9,694 nt of DNA from an uncultured Synergistaceae bacterium (GTDB lineage Bacteria; Synergistota; Synergistia; Synergistales; Dethiosulfovibrionaceae): NCBI GenBank assembly GCA_902489135.1, contig CABTYW010000065.1, forward strand, positions 1-9,694, read 5' to 3'. Shown here one piece after another: positions 1 to 6,961 of the stretch (position 1 is the first letter of the stretch; the number at the start of each line of letters is the position of its first letter). The notes under the pieces were generated by a model. The model did not search any database, had not been told where the DNA came from, and was given only the letters and a program-made list of their open reading frames with translations. A program made the translations under genes and the position numbers.

Positions 1-2
1 TC

Positions 3-323
3 CACGCCGGCGTGTCCATCTCTCACCATGGTGAGTCCATGGCCAACGCGGGAGTGACCTTTAAGCTGGGCAAGAAGAAGGAAAAGGACAAAATCCCCGA
101 GCGTTACCGCAAGGGGCCCATGCACAGCGTCTATGTGATGCAGAAGGAAAATTCCATGCTGCAGGCGCAGGTGGCTTCGCTGGAGACCACCAACTCGACG
201 CAGAGCCTCAAGATGGCCTCTCTTGAGGAGAAAAACAGAGAGCAGGCCAAGCAGCTTGAGGACATGAACGCCCGTCTGGAGCGTCTGGAGAAGCTGCTTC
301 GAAACGGCGGAAAGAAGCGTTAA
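3..323 (+). CDS. C-terminal end of a YadA-like trimeric autotransporter adhesin (5' partial)
   Basis: The frame is open to the left edge with no stop, so this is the tail of a larger gene; the GTG at position 12 is not a credible start. The visible protein begins HAGVSISHHGESMANAGVTFKLG, which resembles the last strands of a YadA-type membrane anchor that forms a trimeric outer-membrane beta-barrel. It continues with a basic stretch (KKKEKDK), the motif ERYRKGPMHSVYVMQKE, and about 55 residues of heptad-like coiled coil (LQAQVASLE, KMASLEEKNREQAKQLEDM, LERLEKLL) ending NGGKKR. I recall the same ERY-x-GP-x-S-x-YVMQ-x-E motif plus coiled coil at the C-termini of adhesins in Negativicutes and Fusobacteria. 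Topologically this tail should lie in the periplasm. The passenger region is outside the window, so the adhesin assignment rests on this short tail. A strong terminator follows 42 bases after the stop. Confidence 0.68.
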   Translation, partial: HAGVSISHHGESMANAGVTFKLGKKKEKDKIPERYRKGPMHSVYVMQKENSMLQAQVASLETTNSTQSLKMASLEEKNREQAKQLEDMNARLERLEKLLRNGGKKR

Positions 324-364
324 AGATCCTTCTGACGGTTCGGCCATACCTGTCCGCAAGGGAC

Positions 365-404
365 AAAGACGCCGCTGTCGCTTTTGCGACAGCGGCGTCT
401 TTTT
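365..404 (+). terminator. Rho-independent terminator after the adhesin gene
   Basis: A perfect 17-bp stem (365-381 with 386-402) closes a TTTT loop and runs into a T tract at 400-404. The core GACGCCGCTGTCGC pairs with GCGACAGCGGCGTC. It lies shortly after the adhesin stop and fits + strand termination. The other strand offers only three Ts after the stem, so any - strand activity would be weaker. Confidence 0.92.
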
Positions 405-603
405 GCCGCCCATCCTACACTTGCGCCGACGGGCGATTTTTCAGCGGTTCCATGCGCCCGGAGGCGAAGTCCTTCCGGTGCCGAGGCAACGGTCCCCCAT
501 ACCACCGCCTTCGGTTTTTTCGTGCCGGTCGGCGACGAAACACTTCCACGCGGCGTTCATGGGACGCGCAGAAAAGAAAAACTCGCACGGCGGTGCACCG
601 ACG
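405..603. other. GC-rich intergenic stretch with no gene recognised
   Basis: This lies between two terminators, one for the + strand adhesin gene and one for the - strand citrate operon, so it is a convergent-end spacer. Open frames cross it on both strands, but none has a convincing ribosome binding site or a recognisable product. A small ACCG-CCTT-CGGT hairpin followed by Ts lies near 505-522. I see no tRNA, repeat array or insertion sequence. Confidence 0.5.
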
Positions 604-635
604 AAAAAAAGCGCGCCGCTTTGGGGCGGCGCGCC
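604..635 (-). terminator. Rho-independent terminator of the tct-cit operon
   Basis: On the - strand, GCGGCGCGC-type arms (626-634 with 611-619) form a 9-bp GC-only stem with a six-base loop. Seven Ts follow (the A run at 604-610 on the + strand). It lies about 96 bases beyond the citF stop and is the natural end of the six-gene transcript. Confidence 0.9.
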
Positions 636-730
636 GTGAGACTCAACGGGCGAGGCGAAAAATCAAAACTTCGCGCTCTCAGTCATTTCCATTCCGGCTG
701 AAGAGCGCGCCTGGCCGAAATGAGGCGTTT

Positions 731-2284
731 TCAAGGTTCGTAGGGTTTGATTTCTCTCACAACGTCGAGGATGGTGCCGTCGCGGGCTTCGAGGACGGCC
801 ACCACGTTGTCTTTCCATTGAAGAGGGTCGGGACGTCCCACAAGGCTGTAGGCCTTTTCCTGAAGTTCTTTGATGGTCACGTGGGGAATTCCGGCGGCGT
901 CGAGGCAGCGGATGATGTCCCGGCGGCGAGGGTTGACGGCGGTGCCGTATTCGGTGACCACCACGTCGACGCACTGGCCGGGCGTGGTGACGGTGACGAC
1001 GCGCTCGCAGACGGTGGCCATGCGGCCGCGGGTCAGCGGCGTGACGATGATGGTGCACTTGGCGCCCGCCGCGGTGTCGGGATGTCCGCCGGGAGCGCCG
1101 CGAAGGACGCCGTCGGAGCCGGTGATGACGTTGACGTTGAAGTCGGTGTCCACTTCCAGGGCGGCAAGGATCACGAAATCCAGTTTGTTGACGAAGGCGC
1201 CTTTGTTGGCGGGGTTGGCGTATTCGCCGGCGCTGATCTCGAAGTGGCGCGGATTGGTGCGAATGTCGTCAATGGCGTCGGTGTCGAAGTCCTGGGTGTC
1301 GACGATGCAGTCCACCAGACCTTTGCGTTGGAGCTCGCAGATGGCGCCGGCGATGCCGCCCACGGCAAAACTCATGGTGATGCCGCGCTGACGCATGAGA
1401 GGCTCGATAAAACGATTGACGGCCAGCGACGGGCCGCCCGCTCCCGTCTGGAAGCTGAAGCCGTCTTTGAACCACGGCGTGGCGGCCATGATCCTGGCCG
1501 TCGTTTCGGCCATCATGAGGTCGCGGGGATTTTGGGTCATGCGCGCGGCGGCGGCGGCGATTTTCTTCGGATCGCCGATTTCGTCCACTTTGACGACGTA
1601 ATCCACGTTGACGCCGTGAATTGAGGCGGGGAAATTGGGGAACGGCACCAGCGTGTCGGTGATGACCACCACCTGATCGGCGTATTCGGAATCGACAACG
1701 GCATAGGAAAGTACGCCGCAGTCGCTTTTGCCGCCTACGGCGCGGCAGTTGCCGTACTCGTCGCTGGTAGGGGCGCCGATGAAGGCCACGTCGATGTGGA
1801 CTTCGCCCTCTTCGATGGCGCGCACTCTGCCGCCGTGGCTGCGCAGGATCGCCGGTGTTTTCAGCTTGCCGGAGCTGACGGCTTCGCCGATTTTCCCGCG
1901 AATTCCGCTGGTCTGGAGGCCTGTGACGACGCCCTCTTCAATGTACTGCGCCACGGGGTCATGGGCGGCGCCCAAACTGGACGCGGCGATGGTGATGTCT
2001 TTTATGCCCAGCGCCGCCACTTCTTTCATGACCATGTTGACGATGAAGTCGCCGTCGCGGAAATGGTGGTGGAAGGAAATGGTCATGCCGTCTTTGAGGC
2101 CGCATTTGAGGATGGCCTCGCGGATCGAAGCGACGACTTTGCTCTCCCGCGGCTTTTCGGCGATGCGGATGCGGGGGCCGCGCTTTTGCATGAAGGTGCC
2201 GTCGCGATAGTCCGGGCCGCGGTAAACTTCTCTGCCGCCGGCCAGGAACTCCTCCGGAATGTCTCTGCCTACTGCGTTGATCAT
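731..2284 (-). CDS. citF: Citrate lyase alpha subunit (citrate:acetyl-ACP transferase)
   Basis: This 517-residue cytoplasmic protein matches the length of CitF (about 510). CitF transfers the acyl-carrier protein from its acetyl form to citrate, giving citryl-ACP and acetate, the first half-reaction of citrate lyase. Recognisable stretches include an N-terminal GREVYRGP, TISFHHHFRDGD near residues 68-79, IEEGVVTGLQTSGIRGKIGE, FIGAPTSDEYGN, VDTQDFD, a Gly-rich RGAPGGHPDTAAGAK, and VVTEYGTAVNPRR near the C-terminus. CitF belongs to the CoA-transferase class thought to work without a covalent enzyme-CoA intermediate (family knowledge). The ATG at 2284 lies two bases after the citE stop, with AAGGGGGAT as the ribosome binding site inside the citE end, so the two are translated together. 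It is the last gene of the operon. The frame is intact. Confidence 0.97.
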   Translation of the reverse strand: MINAVGRDIPEEFLAGGREVYRGPDYRDGTFMQKRGPRIRIAEKPRESKVVASIREAILKCGLKDGMTISFHHHFRDGDFIVNMVMKEVAALGIKDITIAASSLGAAHDPVAQYIEEGVVTGLQTSGIRGKIGEAVSSGKLKTPAILRSHGGRVRAIEEGEVHIDVAFIGAPTSDEYGNCRAVGGKSDCGVLSYAVVDSEYADQVVVITDTLVPFPNFPASIHGVNVDYVVKVDEIGDPKKIAAAAARMTQNPRDLMMAETTARIMAATPWFKDGFSFQTGAGGPSLAVNRFIEPLMRQRGITMSFAVGGIAGAICELQRKGLVDCIVDTQDFDTDAIDDIRTNPRHFEISAGEYANPANKGAFVNKLDFVILAALEVDTDFNVNVITGSDGVLRGAPGGHPDTAAGAKCTIIVTPLTRGRMATVCERVVTVTTPGQCVDVVVTEYGTAVNPRRRDIIRCLDAAGIPHVTIKELQEKAYSLVGRPDPLQWKDNVVAVLEARDGTILDVVREIKPYEP

Positions 2285-2286
2285 GG

Positions 2287-3198
2287 TTACAGATCCCCCT
2301 TGTAAAGGCCGCCGGCCTTGGCAAGATCGATGACGCGCTGAGCTCCGGGAACGAAGGCGACGTCGATCATTTTGCCGTTAAGCGTGAACACGCCGACGCC
2401 CTTGGCGGACTGCTCGCGATAGACGCGCAAAATGGCCTCGGCGTTTTCGATTTCCTTGGGCGTGGGCGCCAGCATTTCGTGGACGATGGGAATTTGGCGC
2501 GGGTTGATCAGCGATTTGCCGTCAAAGCCCATGTCTTTGTTCTGCTGAACTTCGGCGCGAAAACCGGCCTCGTCGTCGAGGTCGGTGAATACGGTGTCGA
2601 AGCACTGAACGCCGGCGGCGCGGGCGGCGATGAGCATCTGTCCGCGGGCCGCCAGCATTTCCAGTCCGCCGGCGGTGGGACGCACCTGCATGCACCTGCG
2701 GTAGTCGCCGCCCGAAAGGGCAATGCCGAAAAGCCGCGGCGAAGCGGTGCAGATCTCGTACGCGTTGAGCACGCCTTTGGGGCTTTCGATGGCGGCCATG
2801 AGCAGCGTGCGGCCGCGCTCCGCACCGAACTCCTCTTCGGCGGCGGTCACGGCGGCGTCAACGGTTTTGACGTCCTGAGCCGTCTCGGTCTTGGCGATGC
2901 GGATGCCGTCGGCGCCGCCGGCCACTGAAACGCGGATATCCTCTCTCCAGTGGGGGGTGTCGAGGCCGTTGATGCGCACAATCACTTCGGTGTCGCCGTA
3001 ATCGACGCTTTTCAGCGCGTGGTAAAGCGAATAGCGCGCGGCGTCTTTCTGATTTTCGGCCACGGCGTCCTCGAGGTCCAGCATGATGGAGTCGGCGCCG
3101 TAAATGGCGGCATCCTTGATGAGGCCGGGTTTCTGGGCGTTCATGAACATCATGGTGCGCCGCAGTCTCAACTTTCGAGGCTTGGGACGGGGAATCAT
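2287..3198 (-). CDS. citE: Citrate lyase beta subunit (citryl-ACP lyase)
   Basis: CitE splits citryl-ACP into oxaloacetate and acetyl-ACP. I chose the ATG at 3198, giving 303 residues (E. coli CitE is about 302), because it overlaps the citD stop as ATGA and has GGAGG nine bases upstream. An ATG six codons further up, at 3216, is possible but lies inside citD. The HpcH/CitE aldolase fold is clear: GADSIMLDLEDAVAENQKDAAR (residues about 34-55), VRINGLDTPHW (74-84), AAIESPKGVLNAYEI with E138, and FDGKSLINPRQI near residue 235. E138 and D165 (in GIALSGGDYRR) are the likely metal ligands. Two places differ from the pattern I recall: MNAQ replaces the usual VPG-type N-terminal loop, and SGGD replaces the GAED-like sequence before D165. 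The rest is conserved, so I expect an active enzyme. Confidence 0.95.
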   Translation of the reverse strand: MIPRPKPRKLRLRRTMMFMNAQKPGLIKDAAIYGADSIMLDLEDAVAENQKDAARYSLYHALKSVDYGDTEVIVRINGLDTPHWREDIRVSVAGGADGIRIAKTETAQDVKTVDAAVTAAEEEFGAERGRTLLMAAIESPKGVLNAYEICTASPRLFGIALSGGDYRRCMQVRPTAGGLEMLAARGQMLIAARAAGVQCFDTVFTDLDDEAGFRAEVQQNKDMGFDGKSLINPRQIPIVHEMLAPTPKEIENAEAILRVYREQSAKGVGVFTLNGKMIDVAFVPGAQRVIDLAKAGGLYKGDL

Positions 3199-3500
3199 CG
3201 GATTTCGCCTCCCCATGCGCGGGGCGCGTCGGCGTCACAGCGGCAGCCTCGGTAAAAAGCGCACTCCACGCGAGCTTTGATGGTGCAGTCCAGCGCGCCG
3301 CGGTCGTTGACGGTAACGACGGCATTTTTCACGCCCAGACGATCCAGCGTCTCCAGCACGGTGCGCCTGATCTGACGGCCGTACTGATTGATGACGGTGC
3401 TTCGGAGGCTGAGCTCAATTCCCGAAGGCGCAGGTTCCAGGGTGACCATGACGTCGCTGGACTCCAGCGTGCCGGCCACTCCCACAGTTATCAGCTCCAT
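3195..3500 (-). CDS. citD: Citrate lyase gamma subunit (acyl carrier protein)
   Basis: The 101-residue protein matches CitD, the acyl carrier protein that holds the phosphoribosyl-dephospho-CoA arm of citrate lyase. The N-terminus GVAGTLESSDVMVTLEP contains the family's TLESSD motif, and Ser14 is the expected attachment residue by alignment to Klebsiella CitD from memory. LGVKNAVVTVNDRGALDCTIKARVE (about residues 55-79) matches the conserved second half. The C-terminal tail, AFYRGCRCDADAPRAWGGEIR, is not a region I recognise. AAAGGAG precedes the ATG at 3500. The stop overlaps the citE start (ATGA), which fits the fixed subunit ratio of the complex. It opens the citDEF block, 66 bases after tctA. 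Confidence 0.94.
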   Translation of the reverse strand: MELITVGVAGTLESSDVMVTLEPAPSGIELSLRSTVINQYGRQIRRTVLETLDRLGVKNAVVTVNDRGALDCTIKARVECAFYRGCRCDADAPRAWGGEIR

Positions 3501-3528
3501 GCTCTTTTGGCTCCTTTTTTTTCACAAA

Positions 3529-3546
3529 ACGGCACCGACGGGCCGT
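3529..3546 (-). other. Small hairpin between tctA and citD
   Basis: ACGGC and GCCGT (3542-3546 and 3529-3533) form a 5-bp stem with an 8-base loop. On the - strand it is followed by TTTTG, and a run of As then leads into the citD ribosome binding site. It could be a weak partial terminator separating transporter from enzyme genes, but the stem is short. Confidence 0.3.
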
Positions 3547-3566
3547 GTTTTTTTGCTCCGGGAAGT

Positions 3567-5075
3567 TTATTCCCCGGCGGAACGTTTCTTCTTGAACAGC
3601 GATGCGATCACGGGCGAGAGCAGCAGAGCGACACTGACGACCATCAGCGTTCCCGCGATGGGACGGGTGAACATGGCACTCAGATCGGCATGGGCCATGG
3701 TGTAGGCGCGGCTGAAATTGCTCTCGCAGATTTCGCCCAGCACCAGACCGAGGATCATGGCGGCGCTGTTGAAGCGGCAAACCGAGAACGCCAGGCCGAC
3801 AATGCCGGCGATGGACATGATCTTGACGTCGGCGATGCTCATGTTGGTGGCGTAGGAACCGATGATGGCCAGCATGATGATTATGGGGCCCAGCAAGCTG
3901 TAGGGAACGCCGAGAATTCGGGCAAAAATTTTGGCGATGCCGATGGCCACAATGACCATGAGGATGTTGGTGACAAACATGGACGCGAAGGTTGCCGAAA
4001 GGTATTGGGGCTGATTGACCAAAAGCAGAGGTCCCAGCTGGACGCCCTTGAGCACCAGGGCGCTCATCATGACCGCCGCGGCGTTGCCGCCGGGAATTCC
4101 CAGCGAAAGCAGGGGAACCATGGAACCGCCCGTGGCGGCATTGTTGGCCGACTCGGAAGCGGCGACGCCGTCGATAATTCCCGTGCCGAACTTTTCGGGG
4201 TGACGTGACAGTTTGGTTTCAGTGGAATAGCAGAGGAACGACGCGATGGTGGCGCCCGCTCCGGGAAGGATGCCGATGACGGTGCCGATAACCGAGCAGC
4301 GGAACACCAGCCACTTAATTGACAGCCACTCCCTCAGCGAGGGCATTTTCGTGTTCACCCTGCCGCCGCCGATGCCTTGAGAGGCGTTGAGGCGGTCGTC
4401 CTTTCGGGTCTGACGCAGCACTTCGGTGACGGCAAAAATTCCGATGAGCACGGGAATCATTTCCAGGCCCGCCAGAAGCTCGCGCGATCCGAAGGTCATG
4501 CGCTGCACGGCATACATTTTGTCCTGCCCCACGCAGGCCAGAAGCAGCCCCAGAAGTCCCGAGATGATGGTGCGCAGAATGTTGTCGGAATCGAGGCAGG
4601 TGAGAATGGACAGCCCCATAAAGGTGATGGCGAAGAGGTCGGAGGGGCCGAACTTCAGCGCCGCCGCCGTGAGCTGCGGCGAAAGCAACAGCATGCACAA
4701 CGCCGAGACCAGTCCGCCCACGGCCGAAGCTCCCAAAGCCACGCCCAGCGCCTTTCCGGCTTCGCCGCGCTGCGCCATGGGATAGCCGTCGAAGGTGGTG
4801 GGGGCGCTGGAGGGGACGCCGGGGATCTTGAACAAAATGGCGGTAATGGAGCCGCCCGTAATGGACGAACAGTAGACGGCCACGAGAAAGACAATGGCCG
4901 CCACGGGCTCCATGGTGTAGGTGAAAGGCAGCCCCAGAGCCACGGCCATGGTGGCGCTGACGCCCGGCAACGCCCCGAAAATGGTTCCCATGACAATGGC
5001 GAAGAACACCATCATGAACACTTTAGGGGCGAGAACAATGCTGAAACCGCTGTAAAGCATCTGCCATACGCTCAT
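3567..5075 (-). CDS. tctA: Tripartite tricarboxylate transporter, large membrane subunit TctA
   Basis: TctA is the large permease subunit of the tripartite tricarboxylate transporter, a secondary importer that receives substrate from the periplasmic protein TctC. The protein is 502 residues, the usual size, and mostly hydrophobic with about 12 likely membrane segments. The duplicated family motif is visible: GTIFGALPGVSAT (residues 30-42) and GTVIGILPGAGAT (264-276). Conserved loops FKIPGVPSSAPTTFDGYPM (82-100) and ESANNAATGGSMVPLLSLGIPG (308-329) are also present. The frame stays open far upstream, but the ATG at 5075 has a GGGGGGAG site and starts 14 bases after the tctB stop, so the longer version is rejected. 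The C-terminus is basic (KKKRSAGE). Being in one operon with citDEF points to citrate as the substrate; this is inference. Confidence 0.95.
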   Translation of the reverse strand: MSVWQMLYSGFSIVLAPKVFMMVFFAIVMGTIFGALPGVSATMAVALGLPFTYTMEPVAAIVFLVAVYCSSITGGSITAILFKIPGVPSSAPTTFDGYPMAQRGEAGKALGVALGASAVGGLVSALCMLLLSPQLTAAALKFGPSDLFAITFMGLSILTCLDSDNILRTIISGLLGLLLACVGQDKMYAVQRMTFGSRELLAGLEMIPVLIGIFAVTEVLRQTRKDDRLNASQGIGGGRVNTKMPSLREWLSIKWLVFRCSVIGTVIGILPGAGATIASFLCYSTETKLSRHPEKFGTGIIDGVAASESANNAATGGSMVPLLSLGIPGGNAAAVMMSALVLKGVQLGPLLLVNQPQYLSATFASMFVTNILMVIVAIGIAKIFARILGVPYSLLGPIIIMLAIIGSYATNMSIADVKIMSIAGIVGLAFSVCRFNSAAMILGLVLGEICESNFSRAYTMAHADLSAMFTRPIAGTLMVVSVALLLSPVIASLFKKKRSAGE

Positions 5076-5089
5076 TTTTTCGCTCCCCC

Positions 5090-5644
5090 CTAGAAAGCCC
5101 CGCGGACTTGGGAAACCAGAGACTCCACGCCGAGGGCGAAATTCCGTGCCGGCTCCAGCGTGCCGCGCGGCAAATTGACGGACAGGAAAACGCTGAACAG
5201 GAGATAGAGAAACAGCGTCACCGCCATGGATTGCACCAGCAGGCGCAGGATTCGACGCTCTCCCAGCAGCATGCCGTAAAAGAACAGCGTCAAAAAGCAG
5301 GTGCCCATATACCCCAGGGGTTCCAGGAGAAAGCAGGCGCCCACCACAATAAGGATGCCCACAAAAAGGCGGCTTTTCAGAAACGAAAGACTCGCCGCAA
5401 GGAAGCGGGAGAGAGAAAACTCGGGATTGCCGCGGTTTTTCATGACCATTCTGACGATGTTGACGGCAATGAGAACCAAAAGAAGGACGATGATGGCCTT
5501 CGGCCAGAGGCCGGGATGGAGCGCGTAGGGATTGCGGAGAACCTTGGCGGGAACGGGAGCTTCGATGACGTTGAAGTTCAACGTGTACAGAAGCCCCGCA
5601 AAAAGCAGGACATTGCAAATCAGTTCAAACACCGACTTCGCCAC
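5090..5644 (-). CDS. tctB: Tripartite tricarboxylate transporter, small membrane subunit TctB
   Basis: TctB is the small, poorly conserved membrane subunit of the transporter. The 184-residue protein shows the expected four hydrophobic segments: about residues 5-25, 48-68, a pair at 95-128 (GILIVVGACFLLEPLGYMGT is the conserved-looking part), and 138-155 (MAVTLFLYLLFSVFLSV). The conserved Pro-Gly-like HPGLWPKAI precedes the second segment. The start is uncertain. The codon at 5644 is GTG with AAGG abutting it, too close for a normal site. A second GTG at 5632, four codons in, has AGGTGG about eight bases upstream and would give 180 residues. An out-of-frame ATG at 5652 opens a 10-codon frame overlapping the start. 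It sits between tctC and tctA in the order typical of the family. Confidence 0.88.
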   Translation of the reverse strand: MAKSVFELICNVLLFAGLLYTLNFNVIEAPVPAKVLRNPYALHPGLWPKAIIVLLLVLIAVNIVRMVMKNRGNPEFSLSRFLAASLSFLKSRLFVGILIVVGACFLLEPLGYMGTCFLTLFFYGMLLGERRILRLLVQSMAVTLFLYLLFSVFLSVNLPRGTLEPARNFALGVESLVSQVRGAF

Positions 5645-5691
5645 CTTTTCATAAACTGAGGGGTAAAAAACCTCCCGGAGCCCGCCTCACA

Positions 5692-5752
5692 GGAAGCGGC
5701 ACGGCTTTTCCGGCAGAGCGCCGGCTTCGCGGGCCTCGCGACGGCCGCTTCC
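5692..5752 (-). other. Branched palindromic RNA structure between tctC and tctB
   Basis: A 9-bp outer stem (GGAAGCGGC at 5692-5700 with GCCGCTTCC at 5744-5752) encloses two hairpins: CCGGC-agagc-GCCGG (5710-5724) and CGCG-ggcct-CGCG (5728-5740). The result is a compact three-way junction in the 224-base gap between tctC and tctB. It could protect the 3' end of tctC mRNA or limit reading into tctB and tctA. Seen directly as pairing; function is inferred. Confidence 0.55.
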
Positions 5753-5817
5753 CGTCACAAGGAACCGAAGGCGCGCCCGTCCGTGCCAACGCCGCAGCTG
5801 CGGGGACAGTATGCAAA

Positions 5818-5839
5818 GAGGGGGCACCTCCGCCCCCTC
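5818..5839 (-). terminator. Intercistronic hairpin after tctC, possible partial terminator
   Basis: GAGGGGGC (5818-5825) pairs perfectly with GCCCCCTC (5832-5839) around a six-base loop. It lies about 30 bases beyond the tctC stop and is followed on the - strand by only three Ts. That is too poor a T tract for full termination. A partial terminator or mRNA-stabilising hairpin would raise the binding protein relative to the membrane subunits. Confidence 0.55.
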
Positions 5840-5868
5840 CTGTCCGAACCGGAAAAAATTTTGACGGA

Positions 5869-6861
5869 CTACTTCGCGTAGTAATCCTTTTTGAGAACTT
5901 TTTCTTCTTTCAAATAGTCGGTAAAGGTCTTATACTCGCTCTCGAAGAGCTGCGCGAACTCGGCGGGTCCGGCGTAACCGGGACGCTCGTCGTAGGCGCC
6001 GGCCTTGAGGAAATCCTGCCACTCCTTGGTCTGAACGGCCTTTTCAACGGCCGCCACCATGGCGTCCACGGCGCCCTGAGGCGTTCCCATCTTGACGAAC
6101 AGGCCGCGCCATGTTCCAATGTAGGAGTTGATGCCCAATTCTCCGGTGCATTCCATGTCGGGATACAGTTTCATGCGCTTTTCGCAGATGGCGCACAGAG
6201 GAATGATGTCGCCCGCCTTGATCAGTCCGGCAATTTCGTCGGTACCGGTGATCATCATGTCGATGTGTCCGCCCACCAAAGCGGAATTCATCTCGGCGCC
6301 GTCGGAATAGGGAACGTCGTTGACGTCAAGCCCCACAAGAGTCTGGCGCAGAGAGGCGCCGTCGGAACCGGTGGCCGTCAGCATTCCCACGTTGACGTCG
6401 AAGGGATGGTCCTTGACGTACTTGATCATCTCGGAGAAGGTGTGATAGCCCTTTTCATCCATGGCCTTCTTGGAACCGGCAATGATGTTGATGGAATGAA
6501 CCAGCTTCACCACGGGGATGAACTGCGAGCGGAAATCCATGGACGTGGCGCCCTGCAGATCCTGCATGATCAGGCTCTGGGTGCCCAACATGAACGTATA
6601 GCCGTCGGCGGGCTGCTTGTAGGTGTACTCGATGCCGTTGACGCCCGATCCGCCGGAGACATTCACCACTTCCACGGGAACGCCGAGAATGTCGGTCAGC
6701 AGCTTCGCCAGAGGACGCACCGTGCTGTCGGCGCCGCCGCCCACGCCCCAGGGGCAGACAATATCAACCTTGCGGCTGAACTTCCACTCCTGCGCGCCCG
6801 AGGCCGCCGCCGTCATGCAAAGAAGCGCGACGGCAAGAACCGCATAAACGAACCTTTTCAT
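5869..6861 (-). CDS. tctC: Tripartite tricarboxylate transporter substrate-binding protein TctC
   Basis: This is the periplasmic binding protein of the transporter (Bug/TctC family). I chose the ATG at 6861, giving 330 residues, because GATAAGGAGG sits eight bases upstream; a TTG two codons earlier overlaps that spacing. The N-terminus MKRFVYAVLAVALLCMTAAA is a classic signal peptide, with likely cleavage after ASG before AQEW. The family signature follows: VDIVCPWGVGGGADSTVRPLAK, then GVPVEVVNVSGGSGVNGIEY and PADGYTFMLGTQS. TATGSDGASLR and GGHIDMMITGTDE fit the second lobe, and a Gln/Glu-rich C-terminal helix ends KKDYYAK. It is the first gene of the operon, with an apparent promoter at 6921-6949. 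Linkage to citDEF suggests a citrate ligand, but Bug proteins bind varied carboxylates, so the ligand is inferred. Confidence 0.93.
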   Translation of the reverse strand: MKRFVYAVLAVALLCMTAAASGAQEWKFSRKVDIVCPWGVGGGADSTVRPLAKLLTDILGVPVEVVNVSGGSGVNGIEYTYKQPADGYTFMLGTQSLIMQDLQGATSMDFRSQFIPVVKLVHSINIIAGSKKAMDEKGYHTFSEMIKYVKDHPFDVNVGMLTATGSDGASLRQTLVGLDVNDVPYSDGAEMNSALVGGHIDMMITGTDEIAGLIKAGDIIPLCAICEKRMKLYPDMECTGELGINSYIGTWRGLFVKMGTPQGAVDAMVAAVEKAVQTKEWQDFLKAGAYDERPGYAGPAEFAQLFESEYKTFTDYLKEEKVLKKDYYAK

Positions 6862-6881
6862 TTCCAACTCCTCCTTATCGA

Positions 6882-6896
6882 TGAGACTCCGTCTCA
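6882..6896 (-). other. Leader hairpin just upstream of the tctC ribosome binding site
   Basis: TGAGAC and GTCTCA form a 6-bp stem with a three-base loop in the short 5' leader of tctC, ending a few bases before GATAAGGAGG. It may stabilise the transcript or affect ribosome loading. The tctC leader is otherwise A-rich and unstructured. Too small to be a riboswitch. Confidence 0.4.
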
Positions 6897-6920
6897 GTTT
6901 TTTTCTTTTTGAGCTTTTTT

Positions 6921-6949
6921 ATTATCGTACAGTCTCCCGTTACTTGCAA
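6921..6949 (-). promoter_or_regulatory. Promoter of the tctCBA-citDEF operon
   Basis: On the - strand, TTGCAA (6944-6949) and GATAAT (6921-6926) are separated by exactly 17 bases. These match sigma-70 boxes at 4/6 and 5/6. The start of transcription would fall near 6914, about 50 bases before the tctC ATG. The weak -35 box fits a promoter needing an activator. Confidence 0.65.
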
Positions 6950-6961
6950 ATACAAATCAAT

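Noticed and set aside
12..323. A complete 103-residue gene starting at GTG 12
   Set aside because: The frame is open to the left edge, the sequence around 12 matches the inner strands of an adhesin anchor, and there is no ribosome binding site visible upstream.
452..1624. A 390-codon + strand open frame opposite citF
   Set aside because: It crosses the citrate operon terminator and reads as low-complexity Gly/Asp/Val/Ala/His, the usual antisense shadow of a GC-rich gene. It has no ribosome binding site or recognisable domain.
3507..4208. + strand open frame opposite tctA, with similar ones at 4377-5093 and 1796-2305
   Set aside because: Their composition (His, Asp, Gln and Gly rich) mirrors the codon use of the - strand genes, and the opposite genes are certain.
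5076..5618. Long N-terminal extension of tctA across tctB
   Set aside because: The frame happens to stay open, but it would overlap almost all of tctB. The internal ATG at 5075 has a strong ribosome binding site and gives the normal family length.
5620..5652. A 10-codon leader peptide frame (MKRWRSRCLN) overlapping the tctB start
   Set aside because: Its best ribosome binding site (GGGAGG) is about 18 bases away, and nothing else supports it. It may simply be chance near an uncertain start.
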